Counted from the stretch's first letter, positions 25,941 to 35,069 are shown. The stretch: 37,610 bases of DNA from Ferrovibrio sp. (GCF_025869515.1 NZ_JAOZVR010000108.1:1-37610); one strand, 5' to 3'. Translations and numbers: made by a program. The notes: generated by a model from the sequence alone, not told the origin.

Positions 25941-26894
25941 TTGGATCTGGTGTTCTCGACCGATGCATTGGATCGAGCCAAGCGCTATGCCGCCTGGCGC
26001 GACGCCATCTGTGATGTTTACGTTCACGTCAACGTCAAGGCGGACGATCCGGAGAATTACGACGGCTTTATTCGTGAGACCCAGTTCGGCAATGTCGCGA
26101 TGACCGACTGCCTGCTGTCGCAGCAGCATATCTCAAGGCGGAAATCGCATCTGTCGAAGCTGGACAAGGATTGCTACTACGTTCAGTTCATCCAGACCGG
26201 CAGCATCAACGTCCTGCAGTCCGGCGCCGCGTTCCAGACCACGGCGGGGCTGGGCGCCCTCTTCTGCGCCTCCGAGCCCTATGACCTGCAATGTATCGGC
26301 AAAGTGCGGTCCTACTACCTGGAGATTCCGCGCCAGACCTTCGGCAGCCGTTTCCCGAATGGCCAGGCGCCACTGTCAGCCACCATGAGCACCGGACGTG
26401 GCCTCGGGCGCATTGCCGTCGAATTCTGTTCGATGCTGGCCAGCCAGGGCACGAGCCTGGAGGCGGATATCCGCGCGCGTCTCGGCGAGGAACTGATGGA
26501 CGTCCTCGCCCTCGCTTTCGATTCCGCGCATCGGGATGAGCCGATGACCGAGCAGGTTGTCCGCAAGGCACGTCTGCGTTCGGTCAAGTCCTGGATCGAG
26601 GATCATCTCTGCGATCCAGCGCTTAGCCCGGAGATGATCGCCAAGAGCAACGGCGTATCGCTGCGCTATCTGCATGCATTGTTCCGTCTTGAAGGCCAGT
26701 CGGTATCGAACTGGATTTGGAACCGGCGAATCGAACTCGGCCATGACATGCTGCTGCGCTCCGACCACAATGCCCGATCGCTGACCGAGGTCGCCTATCG
26801 CGTCGGCTTCAGCAGCTCATCGCATTTCAGCACGATGTTCCGCCGCCGTTTCGGCATCAGGCCGTCCGACATCACGCGCGGCAGATCCTCTTAA
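25941..26894 (+). CDS. AraC family transcriptional regulator with AraC-binding-like N-terminal domain
   Basis: The C-terminal ~100 residues form the double helix-turn-helix of AraC/XylS proteins: SVKSWIEDHLCDPALSPEMIAKSNGVSLRYLHALFRLEG, then LTEVAYRVGFSSSSHFSTMFRRRFGIRPSD. The N-terminal part (FSTDALDRAKRYAAWRDAICDVYVHV and so on) resembles the ligand domain of FeaR/NphR-like regulators, which often respond to aromatic amines, nitriles or acids. I chose the TTG at 25941 because GGAGGA lies 4 nt upstream. An ATG at 25923 and a GTG at 25893 are in frame but lack ribosome sites. It is divergent from cassette C and is its likely activator. Confidence 0.88.
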   Translation: MDLVFSTDALDRAKRYAAWRDAICDVYVHVNVKADDPENYDGFIRETQFGNVAMTDCLLSQQHISRRKSHLSKLDKDCYYVQFIQTGSINVLQSGAAFQTTAGLGALFCASEPYDLQCIGKVRSYYLEIPRQTFGSRFPNGQAPLSATMSTGRGLGRIAVEFCSMLASQGTSLEADIRARLGEELMDVLALAFDSAHRDEPMTEQVVRKARLRSVKSWIEDHLCDPALSPEMIAKSNGVSLRYLHALFRLEGQSVSNWIWNRRIELGHDMLLRSDHNARSLTEVAYRVGFSSSSHFSTMFRRRFGIRPSDITRGRSS

Positions 26895-27061
26895 GAAACC
26901 GCCTCTCCTCTGTGAGCAAACTGGGAAAGTCTGCTGACCGAAAACACGTTTGCCAGATTGGCTCTTAGCGGAGACCAAAGTGAAAAAATCTACTGGACGA
27001 GATTCTACTGGCGGCGTTTAACTCCACCGCTCTCAAATCGGTAAAAATCCACTGGAGTCGA
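26895..27061. other. Convergent intergenic region with repeated ACTGG motifs
   Basis: This 167-nt gap between the araC-like stop and the amidohydrolase stop is AT-richer than its surroundings. It has TCTACTGG at 26989-26996 and 27004-27011 (15 nt apart) and TCCACTGG at 27048-27055. No terminator hairpin with a T-run and no RNA gene is evident. Confidence 0.4.
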
Positions 27062-27913
27062 TTATTTATCTAAAGTAAGTCTGTAAAAGTTGACCACATT
27101 CTTGAAGAAGACTTGGTCTTTTTCATTCGTCGTCAAACTCGCTATCGCCAGATCGCTTAATTGTACCCACTGCGCATACGTACCCGCCAAAGTCATAACC
27201 GGCCAGTCGCTGCCCCAGATCAGTCGATCTGGCCCAAATATATCCAGTATAATTTGTATGACCGGCAGCAGGTCGCCCATCTGCCAATCAAGCCTCACCT
27301 CGGTCAGCAGGCCCGAAAGCTTGCAGCAGACTTGCGGATGTTGCGCCAGTCGGCGCATATCCCGTTCCCAGGCCTTCCGCGCGGCGACATCGTTTTTCCA
27401 GGCGGCCAGCTTGGGCTTGGCGCCGTGATCGATCACCATCAGCAGAGCGGGATACCGCTGCGTCAGGGTCAGCAGCGCCGGAAGATGCTGCGGATGCACC
27501 AGCGCATCGAAGCTGAGGCCGCAGCGGATCATCGCCCTGAAAACCGGATCGAAAGCCGGCTGCAGAATCCAGTCCGGATCGTCGATGAATTCCAGCATCG
27601 GCCGCAGCCCGCGCAGTTTCGCCTGTCCGGCCCGGCGCTCGACCTCGGCCACCGCATCGGCCGCCGTAAAATCGATCCAGCCCACTACGCCCAGGACGCT
27701 CGGCGTTGCGGCGGCGATCTCCAGCAGGAAGTCGGTTTCGCGCGCCGTGGCATCGGCCTGCACCAGGATGGTGCCGTGGATCCCGGCTGCCGTCAGCAGC
27801 GGTGCCAGGTCCGGCGGCATGAAGTCGCGCCGGATCGCGGCATGCTGCGGCTGCATCCAGGCGTAATCGCTGCGTCCGAGCTGCCAGTAATGCTGATGGG
27901 CGTCAATGCGCAT
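27062..27913 (-). CDS. Amidohydrolase-superfamily lactonase (L-fucono-1,5-lactonase-like)
   Basis: The 283-residue protein starts with the metal-binding DAHQHYW (His6, His8). It continues with VGWIDFTAADAV, His140 in LVHPQHLP, IDHGAKPKL (His163), CKLSGLLTE and IWGSDWPV with Asp236. This is the pattern of the COG3618 lactonases, which hydrolyse sugar lactones such as L-fuconolactone and L-rhamnonolactone. The ATG at 27913 has AAGGGGG just upstream; a GTG one codon earlier is less likely. It is the last gene of cassette D, directly after the aldose-dehydrogenase-like gene, so a dehydrogenase-lactonase pair is a natural reading. The final ~40 codons are noticeably AT-richer than the rest. Confidence 0.85.
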   Translation of the reverse strand: MRIDAHQHYWQLGRSDYAWMQPQHAAIRRDFMPPDLAPLLTAAGIHGTILVQADATARETDFLLEIAAATPSVLGVVGWIDFTAADAVAEVERRAGQAKLRGLRPMLEFIDDPDWILQPAFDPVFRAMIRCGLSFDALVHPQHLPALLTLTQRYPALLMVIDHGAKPKLAAWKNDVAARKAWERDMRRLAQHPQVCCKLSGLLTEVRLDWQMGDLLPVIQIILDIFGPDRLIWGSDWPVMTLAGTYAQWVQLSDLAIASLTTNEKDQVFFKNVVNFYRLTLDK

Positions 27914-27922
27914 CACGCCCCC

Positions 27923-28963
27923 TTATACCGGCACTGGTGCCTCGGGTGGCAGCAGCCCTGCGGCTTTCAGTTCGCTCCACAACGCTGCCGGAACCGGTCG
28001 CTCGAACAGATCGATATTGGATGCCATTTCTGCCGCCTTGCGCGCCCCGGGCAGCACTGAGATAACAGCCGGATGGAAGGATGGAAACTGCAGCGCAGCA
28101 GCCGCCAGCGGCACATCGTGGCGTCGACAGATCGCTTCCAGCCGCTCCGTGCGCTGCAGAATCTCCGCTGGCGCCGGTTTGTAGTCGTAGCGCGCACCGG
28201 ACATCGCACCGGTGGCCAGGATACCGGAATTGAAGGCCCCGCCGATCACAACGCCCACGCCCCGCCGCGCACAGGCGGGCAGAAAGCTGGCGAGCGCCGA
28301 CTGGTCCAGCAGAGAATAACGTCCAGCCAGCAGGAAGACGTCGAGATCGGCATCCGCGAGGGCGCGGGCGCAGACCTGCCATTCGTTGACACCGAGGCCG
28401 ATGGCACCGATCACGCCCTGATCGCGCAGTTCGGCCAGCGCACGATAGGCGCCACGCATGGCTTCGCCGTAACGCTCATCCAGCGCATCGCCATGACAGG
28501 TCGTATCGAGATCGTGGATATAGACAATATCGATGCTGTCCAGCCCAAGGCGCTCGACGCTGGCCTCAATCGACCGCAGGGTCGCGCCATAACTGTAGTC
28601 GCAGCGGCGCCGGCTGCCGTCCAGCCCAACATAGGGCCCATCCTGTTTCACACTGGCAGCCGCCTCGATCAGCCAGCCGATCTTGCTGGACAGCACATAT
28701 TCCTGCCGCGGCAGGCGCGCGAGCGCGCGCCCCATGCGCCGTTCGCTCAGACCGCTGCCATACAGCGGCGCAGTATCGAAATAACGGATGCCGCCCTGCC
28801 AGGCCGTGGCCACAACCTCGTCGGCATCAGCGTCGGCGACTGCATGATACAGATTACCCAGCGGCGCACCGCCCAGACCCAGCCCGGTCAGCGTGAGATT
28901 GCCGCGACCGAGGATGCGGCGTCGGGCAGCGCGTGTCGGCCCGGCAAACAACTCACGCGACAT
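27923..28963 (-). CDS. Aldo/keto reductase, probable sugar 1-dehydrogenase (L-fucose/D-threo-aldose dehydrogenase-like)
   Basis: The 346-residue protein has the aldo/keto reductase tetrad: Asp63, Tyr68 (YFDTAPLYGSGLSERRMG), Lys94 (LSSKIGW) and His150 (YIHDLD). LTGLGLGGAPLGNLY near the N-terminus and VGVVIGGAFNSGILATG are typical of the D-threo-aldose/L-fucose 1-dehydrogenase subgroup, which oxidises the sugar C1 to a lactone with NAD(P)+. Its ATG overlaps the end of the FucU-like gene by 11 nt. The lactonase gene follows after 9 nt. A related activity on L-galactose or D-arabinose is also possible. Confidence 0.85.
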   Translation of the reverse strand: MSRELFAGPTRAARRRILGRGNLTLTGLGLGGAPLGNLYHAVADADADEVVATAWQGGIRYFDTAPLYGSGLSERRMGRALARLPRQEYVLSSKIGWLIEAAASVKQDGPYVGLDGSRRRCDYSYGATLRSIEASVERLGLDSIDIVYIHDLDTTCHGDALDERYGEAMRGAYRALAELRDQGVIGAIGLGVNEWQVCARALADADLDVFLLAGRYSLLDQSALASFLPACARRGVGVVIGGAFNSGILATGAMSGARYDYKPAPAEILQRTERLEAICRRHDVPLAAAALQFPSFHPAVISVLPGARKAAEMASNIDLFERPVPAALWSELKAAGLLPPEAPVPV

Positions 28964-29393
28964 AGTGAGGCGAGCCTACGGCAATCACACCCTTGCGCAG
29001 GATGATGTTGGCATACGGACGCGCATCGGCCGTCGCCACGATGGCAAAAGCGCTGGCCGCCCGGTCGTAAAAGGCATTGCGTTCGAGCTGTTCGACCTTG
29101 CCGAACGAGGCCAGCGCCGCCGTCAGATCGGTCAGGGCCGGGGCATCGCGATCCTGCGCCCGCTCCCCCTGCATCAGGGTCAGCGGTGCCGGCACGAATT
29201 CATCGAGCGGCAGCAGCGTTAACACCGCCATCGCCAGCCGAGTCGTGCTCTCCGCTGTGGTCTGGACCAGACGGCGCGCCAGCCGTGCCGCCGGGAAATT
29301 GGCATCGGCGATCACCAGATCGTCGCCATGCCCCATGCTGGCAAGGCCATGCAACAGATCGGCCGGCAGTTGGGCGGAAATCCCGATCAACAT
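28953..29393 (-). CDS. fucU: RbsD/FucU family sugar mutarotase
   Basis: The 146-residue protein begins MLIGISAQLPADLLHGLASMGHGDDLVIADANFPA, the FucU/RbsD signature; His22 is the expected catalytic histidine. It ends with FAIVATADARPYANIILRKGVI, also conserved. The family interconverts alpha and beta anomers of L-fucose, or pyranose forms of ribose. Mutarotation supplies the anomer needed by the aldose dehydrogenase encoded next. I prefer the ATG at 29393 to a GTG one codon upstream, because it matches the family start. It follows the binding-protein gene across a strong hairpin. Confidence 0.88.
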   Translation of the reverse strand: MLIGISAQLPADLLHGLASMGHGDDLVIADANFPAARLARRLVQTTAESTTRLAMAVLTLLPLDEFVPAPLTLMQGERAQDRDAPALTDLTAALASFGKVEQLERNAFYDRAASAFAIVATADARPYANIILRKGVIAVGSPHYVA

Positions 29394-29432
29394 CACACAC
29401 TCGCTTTCATTGGCCCGCTTTCATCAGAGGCA

Positions 29433-29464
29433 GCATCCCGGGCCGAAACGTCGGCCCGGGATGC
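29433..29464 (-). other. Perfect 13-bp stem-loop after the cassette D binding-protein gene
   Basis: GCATCCCGGGCCG (29433-29445) pairs perfectly with CGGCCCGGGATGC (29452-29464) around a 6-nt loop. It starts 7 nt after the binding-protein stop. On the - strand no T-run follows, so it should act as an mRNA 3'-end stabiliser or attenuator between importer and enzyme genes. It is not a clean intrinsic terminator. Confidence 0.75.
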
Positions 29465-29470
29465 CATGGC

Positions 29471-31048
29471 TCAGTTGGTCTTCTTGATGTTCCAATAGAC
29501 CGGGATCGCAGCCTTCGGGATATCGGTCAGGCTGGTCGAGACGCCGCGCACCAGATGCAGCTGACCCAGCGGCACATAGGGCACGACTTCGTTGGCGCGG
29601 AGCTGCAGTGCCTTGGCGATTTCCTGCCGCTTGGCCAGATCCGGCGTCACCGCGAATTCGGTGCGCATCTTTTCGATCTGCTCGTCGCAGGGCCAGCCGA
29701 ACCAGGAGGAATCGCAGTTCGAGCGCAGACCGAGATGGCCCAGCGGGTCCATCATGTCGGCACCGGTCGGCGCCGAGATGAACAGCGACCAGCCGCCCTC
29801 GCTGGTCGGCTTCTTGCTGGTCCGGCGCGCGGTCAGCGTGCCCCAATCCATCGCCTGCGAATCGACCTTGAGGCCGATGTCGCGCATCAGCTGTTCGGCC
29901 ACCGAGGAGAAGGTGTTTGTGATACCGGCTTCGGTGCCGTGCAGCACGACGACCGGCGTACCGTCATAGCCCGACTCCTTCACCAGCTGGCGCGCCTTGG
30001 CCAGATCCTGCTTCACCCAGCCCGCATCCGTGTAATACGGCGACGAGCACATGTAGAAGGATGGGCAGTCCTTGTAGAGCGCCGGGATGTCGACATAGGC
30101 ACGCATGAAGACATTCTGGTCCACCATGTAACGAATGGCTTCGCGGATCTTCGGATTGTTGAACGGTGGCTGGATGCTGTTCATGCGGAACACCACCTGC
30201 ACGCCGAGCGAATCCTGCGGCGCCACCTTCACCTTCCGGTTCTTCGACAGGAGGGTGAGCATGTCCGGCGGCACTTCCTCGAAGATGTCGATCTCGCCGG
30301 CCTGCAGTGCGTTCAGCGCAGTCTGCGCATCCGGCATGTAGAGCCATTCGACCCGGTCAACATTGGCCTGCTTGGCACCGGCAAGACCCGAGGCGGCATC
30401 GCCGCGCGACTTGTAGTCCGGGTTCTTCACATAAACGACCTTCGAACCCGGCACCCATTCATCCTTTTTCATGATGAAGGGGCCGGAACCGACTGGATCG
30501 GTCAACGATTCCGTCGCCGGAATCTTGGCGATGCGTTCCGGCATGATGAAGGGCACGCCCGAACTGGGCTTGCCCATGGCATCCAGCACCAGGCCCCATT
30601 TCTGCTTCAGCACTAGCCTGGTGGTCTTGGCATCGACAGCTTCCAGGCTGGCGGTATTGGCGAACAACTGCTGGCCCAGGCCATCGCGCTGGCCCCAGCG
30701 CTTCAGCGAGGCGACCACGTCAGCCGATGTCACCGGCTGCTTGTCGTGGAAAGCCAGGCCGTCACGCAGGGTGAAGGTCCAAGTCAGGCCATCGGCACTG
30801 GTCTCGTACTTCTCCAGCATCTGCGGTTTAATCTGCAGCTTGTCGTCCATGGCGAACAGCGTGTCGTAGATCATGTAGCCATGATTACGCGCCATGTAGT
30901 CCGAGTTTGTAACAGGGTCGATGCCCTTCAGATCGCCGAAGGGGCGAATTCGCAGCACGTTGCTCTGCGCGGCGGCAATGCCGGTCTGCAGCAGCAGCGC
31001 AGCGATGGCGGTAGCTGCCAGTAGTTTCAAACTCTTTGTCCTACGCAT
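29471..31048 (-). CDS. ABC transporter substrate-binding protein, family 5 (Opp/Dpp type)
   Basis: The 525-residue periplasmic protein has a signal peptide (MRRTKSLKLLAATAIAALLLQTG, cleavage near AAAQ-S). Family 5 features follow: IRPFGDLKGIDPVTNSDYMARNHGYMIYDTLFAMD, WTFTLRDGLAFHDKQPVTSADVVASLKRW, GSGPF, and YMVDQNVFMRAYVDI. The start at 31048 follows GGAGGAAACA; an ATG 12 nt earlier would place this ribosome site inside the gene. Some family 5 proteins bind oligosaccharides instead of peptides. The enzymes encoded next act on deoxy-sugars, which suggests a saccharide ligand here. It lies after the four transporter genes instead of before them. Confidence 0.92.
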   Translation of the reverse strand: MRRTKSLKLLAATAIAALLLQTGIAAAQSNVLRIRPFGDLKGIDPVTNSDYMARNHGYMIYDTLFAMDDKLQIKPQMLEKYETSADGLTWTFTLRDGLAFHDKQPVTSADVVASLKRWGQRDGLGQQLFANTASLEAVDAKTTRLVLKQKWGLVLDAMGKPSSGVPFIMPERIAKIPATESLTDPVGSGPFIMKKDEWVPGSKVVYVKNPDYKSRGDAASGLAGAKQANVDRVEWLYMPDAQTALNALQAGEIDIFEEVPPDMLTLLSKNRKVKVAPQDSLGVQVVFRMNSIQPPFNNPKIREAIRYMVDQNVFMRAYVDIPALYKDCPSFYMCSSPYYTDAGWVKQDLAKARQLVKESGYDGTPVVVLHGTEAGITNTFSSVAEQLMRDIGLKVDSQAMDWGTLTARRTSKKPTSEGGWSLFISAPTGADMMDPLGHLGLRSNCDSSWFGWPCDEQIEKMRTEFAVTPDLAKRQEIAKALQLRANEVVPYVPLGQLHLVRGVSTSLTDIPKAAIPVYWNIKKTN

Positions 31049-31077
31049 TGTTTCCTCCATTGTTTTTTGATGACTCG

Positions 31078-32070
31078 TTACGCATTCTCGATGTGATGGC
31101 AGGCGACAAAATGCTGTGGAACGATCTCGCGCGTGACTGGCGCCACTTCGGCGCAGAGGTCGGTGGCCTTGGGGCAGCGCGTGCGGAAGCGGCAGCCACT
31201 GGGCAGCGCACTGGCACTGGGCACCTCGCCCTGCAGCAGGCTGCTGCGGCGGCGGCGCGCCGGATCCGGCGACGGCACAGCATCCAGCAGGGCACGGGCA
31301 TAGGGATGCGCGGCGGCATTGAAGAAACGCTGGCGTGGCGCCACTTCCACGATGGCGCCCAGATACATTACCGCCACGGTAGTACTGATATATTCAACCA
31401 CGCCGAGGTCATGACTAATGAACAGGTAGGACAAGCCAAGTTCGCGCTGCAGATCGGCCATCAGGTTGAGAATCTGCGCCTGCACCGAAACATCGAGTGC
31501 GGATACTGGTTCGTCGGCCACCACAACGGCAGGGTTGAGCGCCAGAGCCCGGGCGATGCCGAGCCGTTGCCGCTGGCCACCGGAGAATTGGTGCGGATAG
31601 CGATCGCGCTGATAGCGCGCGAGGCCGACGCGGTCAAACAGTGTATCCACCTGCGCGTCATGGGCGGCTGCATCGCCGATCCCGTAATTCACCAGCGGTT
31701 CGCCGACAATGGCGGCAGCATTGAGCCGCGGGTTGAGCGAAGCAAAGGGATCCTGGAACACCATCTGGATGCGCTGACGTGCCTGCCGCAACGCACCGTC
31801 GTCCAGACCGGCCAGATCGGTGCCTTCGAGCAGAACCGAACCGGCGGTCGGTTCGATCAGACGCAGGATCAGCTTGGCGATGGTGGATTTTCCGCAACCG
31901 CTCTCCCCCACCAGCGCCAGCGTCTCGCCGCGCGGCAGAGTGAAGGACACACCATCCACCGCATGTACGGCGCCCTGACCGCCGCCACCGAACCAGCCGC
32001 GCCGGAACGGGTAATGCTTGACCAGATTGCGAACTTCCAGGGCGGGCGTGTGAATATCGGACATCATCAT
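31078..32070 (-). CDS. ABC transporter ATP-binding protein, OppF/DppF type
   Basis: The 330-residue ATPase has Walker [11 protein letters not shown]-loop VFQDPFASLNPRL, signature FSGGQRQRLGIARA (Phe in place of the usual Leu), Walker B VVVADEPVSALD, ISHD, and the C-terminal GCRFRTRCPKATDLC segment of oligopeptide-type ATPases. Three ATGs are in tandem. The first (32070) overlaps the OppD-like stop and has AAGGCGG upstream, so I use it. It pairs with the OppD-like ATPase to drive cassette D import. Confidence 0.93.
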   Translation of the reverse strand: MMMSDIHTPALEVRNLVKHYPFRRGWFGGGGQGAVHAVDGVSFTLPRGETLALVGESGCGKSTIAKLILRLIEPTAGSVLLEGTDLAGLDDGALRQARQRIQMVFQDPFASLNPRLNAAAIVGEPLVNYGIGDAAAHDAQVDTLFDRVGLARYQRDRYPHQFSGGQRQRLGIARALALNPAVVVADEPVSALDVSVQAQILNLMADLQRELGLSYLFISHDLGVVEYISTTVAVMYLGAIVEVAPRQRFFNAAAHPYARALLDAVPSPDPARRRRSSLLQGEVPSASALPSGCRFRTRCPKATDLCAEVAPVTREIVPQHFVACHHIENA

Positions 32071-33089
32071 GCATCCGCCTTCAGCCGTGTAGGCTGTGCC
32101 GCATGCCAGCAGGCCACCGCATGACCCTGCCCCTGCACTTCCAGAACCGGCACAGCCGCGCAGGCGTCATCGGCCAGGCTGCAGCGCGGCGCGAAGGCGC
32201 AGCCGGCCGGCATATCGAAGGGCGACGGCACAGTGCCGTGGATTTCCTGCAGTCGCGCCAGCGGCTGGTCGCCTCGATGCAACGCCAGATGCGGCACCGA
32301 ATTCATCAGGCCACGCGTATAGGGATGACACGGCGCTGCGAAAAGATCGCCAACGGCAGCCTGTTCGACGCTGCGGCCGGCATAGAGCACCACCACGCGG
32401 TCGGCCACTTCGGCCACCACGCCGAGATCATGAGTAATCATGATGACGGCTGCGCCGGTCTCGGCGCGGATTTCATCCAGCAGGGCGAGAATCTGCGCCT
32501 GAATAGTGACATCGAGCGCAGTGGTCGGCTCGTCGGCGATCAGGAGCTGTGGGCTGCAGGCCAGCGCCATGGCGATCATCACGCGCTGACGCATGCCGCC
32601 GGAGAGCTGGTGCGGATACTGCCGCAGGCGCCGTCTGGCGTCCGGGATGCGCACGCGCTCGAGCAGGTGCTGGGTCTTCACATCGGCCTCATGCCGCGTC
32701 AGTCCCTGATGCAGACGCAGCACCTCGCCGATCTGCCGGCCGATGGTGAGCACCGGGTTGAGCGAGGTCATCGGCTCCTGGAAGATCATGGCGATGCGGT
32801 TGCCACGGATACCGCGCATCTGCGCCTCGTCCAGCATGGCAAGATCGGTGCCGTCGAACAGGATGCGGCCGGCCGAGATCCGGCCGATCCGCCGGGGCAG
32901 CAGGCGCAGCAACGCCAGTGCCGTGATGCTTTTGCCGCAGCCGCTTTCGCCGACCAGGCAAAGCGTCTCGCCGCGACTGACCGTGAATGACAGGTCGCGC
33001 AGCACCGGCATGGTGCCATGCGGCAGCGCCAGGCTGACACTGAGATGCTCGACACTGAGCAGAGGGTTATTGTTCGGAGAAACCGTCAT
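32067..33089 (-). CDS. ABC transporter ATP-binding protein, OppD/DppD type
   Basis: The 340-residue ATPase has Walker A GESGCGKS (47-54), Q-loop [16 protein letters not shown], signature [14 protein letters not shown], Walker [28 protein letters not shown] and the C-terminal [15 protein letters not shown] cluster motif. Its start overlaps the OppC-like stop (ATGA) and its stop overlaps the next ATG, giving a fully coupled OppBCDF set. Confidence 0.94.
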   Translation of the reverse strand: MTVSPNNNPLLSVEHLSVSLALPHGTMPVLRDLSFTVSRGETLCLVGESGCGKSITALALLRLLPRRIGRISAGRILFDGTDLAMLDEAQMRGIRGNRIAMIFQEPMTSLNPVLTIGRQIGEVLRLHQGLTRHEADVKTQHLLERVRIPDARRRLRQYPHQLSGGMRQRVMIAMALACSPQLLIADEPTTALDVTIQAQILALLDEIRAETGAAVIMITHDLGVVAEVADRVVVLYAGRSVEQAAVGDLFAAPCHPYTRGLMNSVPHLALHRGDQPLARLQEIHGTVPSPFDMPAGCAFAPRCSLADDACAAVPVLEVQGQGHAVACWHAAQPTRLKADA

Positions 33090-33976
33090 TTCAACTTTCC
33101 CGCCAGACGCGGATCCAGCACATCGCGCATGGCATCGCCGACCACATTCACGGTCAGCACCAGAAAGGCGAGCATCACGCCCGGGAATGCCGCCATCCAG
33201 GGCGCACGCTGCAGATACTGGCGCCCCTCGGCCATCATGTTGCCCCAGCTCGCCACTTCGGGCGGTGTGCCGGCACCGAGGAAGGACAGCACGGCCTCCA
33301 GGATCATGGCCGAGGCAAAGACATAGGTGGCCTGCACCAGCACCGGTGCCATCGTATTGGGCAGCACATGGCGGAACAGCAGGCGCGGCAGGCGGGTGCC
33401 GTTGGTAATCGCCGCATCGATATAAGGTTGCTCACGAATGCTGAGTACGGCGCTGCGCACCAGCCGGGCCATACGTGGGATTTCCGGGATGCTGATAGCG
33501 ATCACCACATTCTGCAGGCTGGAGCCGAACAGAGACATCAGCGCAATCGCCAGCAGCACGCCCGGAATCGCCATGATTCCGTCCATCACCCGCATCATCA
33601 GGCTGTCGAAGCGGCGCAGGAAACCGGACAGCAGTCCGACCGTGACGCCGGCCAGCGTCACCGCCACAGCCACCATGATGCCGACAGCGAGCGAGATGCG
33701 CGTGCCATGCAGGCTGCGCGACAGGATCGAGCGGCCGAGATGATCGGTGCCGAACCAGAAGGCTTCGCCGGGCGGCCGCAGGCGGTAGATCGGGTTGATC
33801 GCCTTGGGATCGGGCAGCAGATACGGCGCTGCCAGTGCCACCACGATAGAGGCCAGCAGCACGACCAGGCCAAACAGAATCACCGGATGCCGACGCAGGA
33901 AGCGCAGTCCAGCGATCATGCGGCTCAGGGCCGGGCTTGGCGGCATCGCGACAGCGGAATGATCCATCATCGCCAT
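33086..33976 (-). CDS. ABC transporter permease, OppC/DppC type
   Basis: The 296-residue membrane protein has a first helix at [20 protein letters not shown] and the [26 protein letters not shown] motif. The coupling loop is [29 protein letters not shown], and the end is [15 protein letters not shown]. All are DppC/OppC hallmarks. It starts 3 nt after the OppB-like stop. It forms the translocation pore with that protein. Confidence 0.93.
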   Translation of the reverse strand: MAMMDHSAVAMPPSPALSRMIAGLRFLRRHPVILFGLVVLLASIVVALAAPYLLPDPKAINPIYRLRPPGEAFWFGTDHLGRSILSRSLHGTRISLAVGIMVAVAVTLAGVTVGLLSGFLRRFDSLMMRVMDGIMAIPGVLLAIALMSLFGSSLQNVVIAISIPEIPRMARLVRSAVLSIREQPYIDAAITNGTRLPRLLFRHVLPNTMAPVLVQATYVFASAMILEAVLSFLGAGTPPEVASWGNMMAEGRQYLQRAPWMAAFPGVMLAFLVLTVNVVGDAMRDVLDPRLAGKLK

Positions 33977-33979
33977 GCA

Positions 33980-34921
33980 CTACAGCCGGATGCGCGGGTC
34001 GAACAGCATGTAGCTGAGATCGACCAGCAGGTTGATGACGACATAGACGCCGGCGAAGAGCAGGATCAGGCCCTGCACAACCGGATAGTCGCGCCGCATG
34101 ATGGCGTCGGCTGTCAGGCGGCCGAGCCCGGGAATATTGAACACCGTCTCAGTCACCACCACGCCGCCCAGCAGGGCGGCAATGCCGACACCGACCACGG
34201 TGACAATCGGCACGGCGGCATTCTTCAGGGCATGGCCGACCAGCACCGGCTGCGGCGCGAGGCCCTTGGCATGGGCAGTGCGCACGTAATCCTCGGCCAA
34301 CACTTCCAGCATGCTGGCGCGAGTGACGCGGGCGAGCAGGGCGGCATAGAGCAACGCCAGCGTGATCGCCGGCAGGGTCAGGCTGCGCAGAGAGCCAAAC
34401 AGCCCCTCGGCCAGCGGCACGTAGCCCTGGGTCGGGAACCATTCCAGCCCCAGCGCGAAGACATAGACCAGCAGGAAGCCGACGACGAAAACCGGCGTGG
34501 AGAAGCCGAGGACGGCAAAGCCCATGACGGCCCGGTCGACCCAGCTGCCGGCGCGATAGGCCGCCAGTACACCGAGCGGCAGGGCAAAGGCAATCGACAG
34601 CACCACGGTAAACAGCGTCAGCACCAGGGTCGGCTCGATACGCTGGGCGATCAGGTTGGTGACCGGCAGGCGGGAAAAGATGGAAACGCCGAGATCGCCC
34701 TGGGCGAGGCGCCCGAGCCAGGCCATCAGCTGCTCCAGCATCGGCCGGTCGAGGCCGAGCTGCTGCCGGATCGCCTCGACCTGCTGGGTGGTGGCGTAAT
34801 CGCCGGCAATCACCACAGCAGGGTCGCCGGGTGTCATCTGCAGCAGCAGGAAGACGAAAACCGCGACCAGCCCGAGCACCGGGATGGTCGCCAGCAGCCG
34901 GCGGACCAGATAGCCCGTCAC
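33980..34921 (-). CDS. ABC transporter permease, OppB/DppB type (first gene of cassette D)
   Basis: The 313-residue permease begins MTGYLVRRLLATIPVLGLVAVFVFLLLQMTPGDPAVVIAGD, then RQQLGLDRPMLEQ and GDLGVSIFSRLPV. The coupling loop is EVLAEDYVRTAHAKGLAPQPVLVGHALKNA, and the C-terminus reads VFNIPGLGRLTADAIMRRDYPVVQG. The start is a GTG at 34921 with GGGAG about 8 nt upstream. It heads the operon and is transcribed divergently from the LacI-family gene across a 285-nt region with two LacI-type operators. Confidence 0.93.
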   Translation of the reverse strand: MTGYLVRRLLATIPVLGLVAVFVFLLLQMTPGDPAVVIAGDYATTQQVEAIRQQLGLDRPMLEQLMAWLGRLAQGDLGVSIFSRLPVTNLIAQRIEPTLVLTLFTVVLSIAFALPLGVLAAYRAGSWVDRAVMGFAVLGFSTPVFVVGFLLVYVFALGLEWFPTQGYVPLAEGLFGSLRSLTLPAITLALLYAALLARVTRASMLEVLAEDYVRTAHAKGLAPQPVLVGHALKNAAVPIVTVVGVGIAALLGGVVVTETVFNIPGLGRLTADAIMRRDYPVVQGLILLFAGVYVVINLLVDLSYMLFDPRIRL

Positions 34922-34963
34922 GATGTGGCTCCCCGCATGGCTTTGCTGGATTGAGCGGCTTTA

Positions 34964-35037
34964 TGCCAGTGCACGTTGATCCTCCCGACTCTTGTAAAAC
35001 GTTTCAAAACGAATGCCAGAAATGACAAGCACTGGCA
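34964..35037. repeat. Inverted repeat bracketing operator 1
   Basis: TGCCAGTGC at 34964-34972 and GCACTGGCA at 35029-35037 are perfect 9-bp inverted arms. Their midpoint (35000.5) coincides exactly with the centre of the LacI-type operator inside them. A related but inverted copy of the right arm region (TGCCAG...GACAAG) occurs at 35153-35172, near operator 2. Confidence 0.55.
34994..35006. promoter_or_regulatory. LacI-type operator 1, upstream of the oppB-like gene
   Basis: GTAAAACGTTTCA contains the AAACGTTT core (34997-35004) and a right half-site TGAAACG on the opposite strand, matching the common LacI/GalR-family pattern. It lies about 73 nt upstream of the oppB-like start and shares its core with operator 2 next to the lacI-like gene. 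Confidence 0.72.
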
Positions 35038-35069
35038 AGGCCGGCCTTTAATTTTCTTGAATCTCCGCT

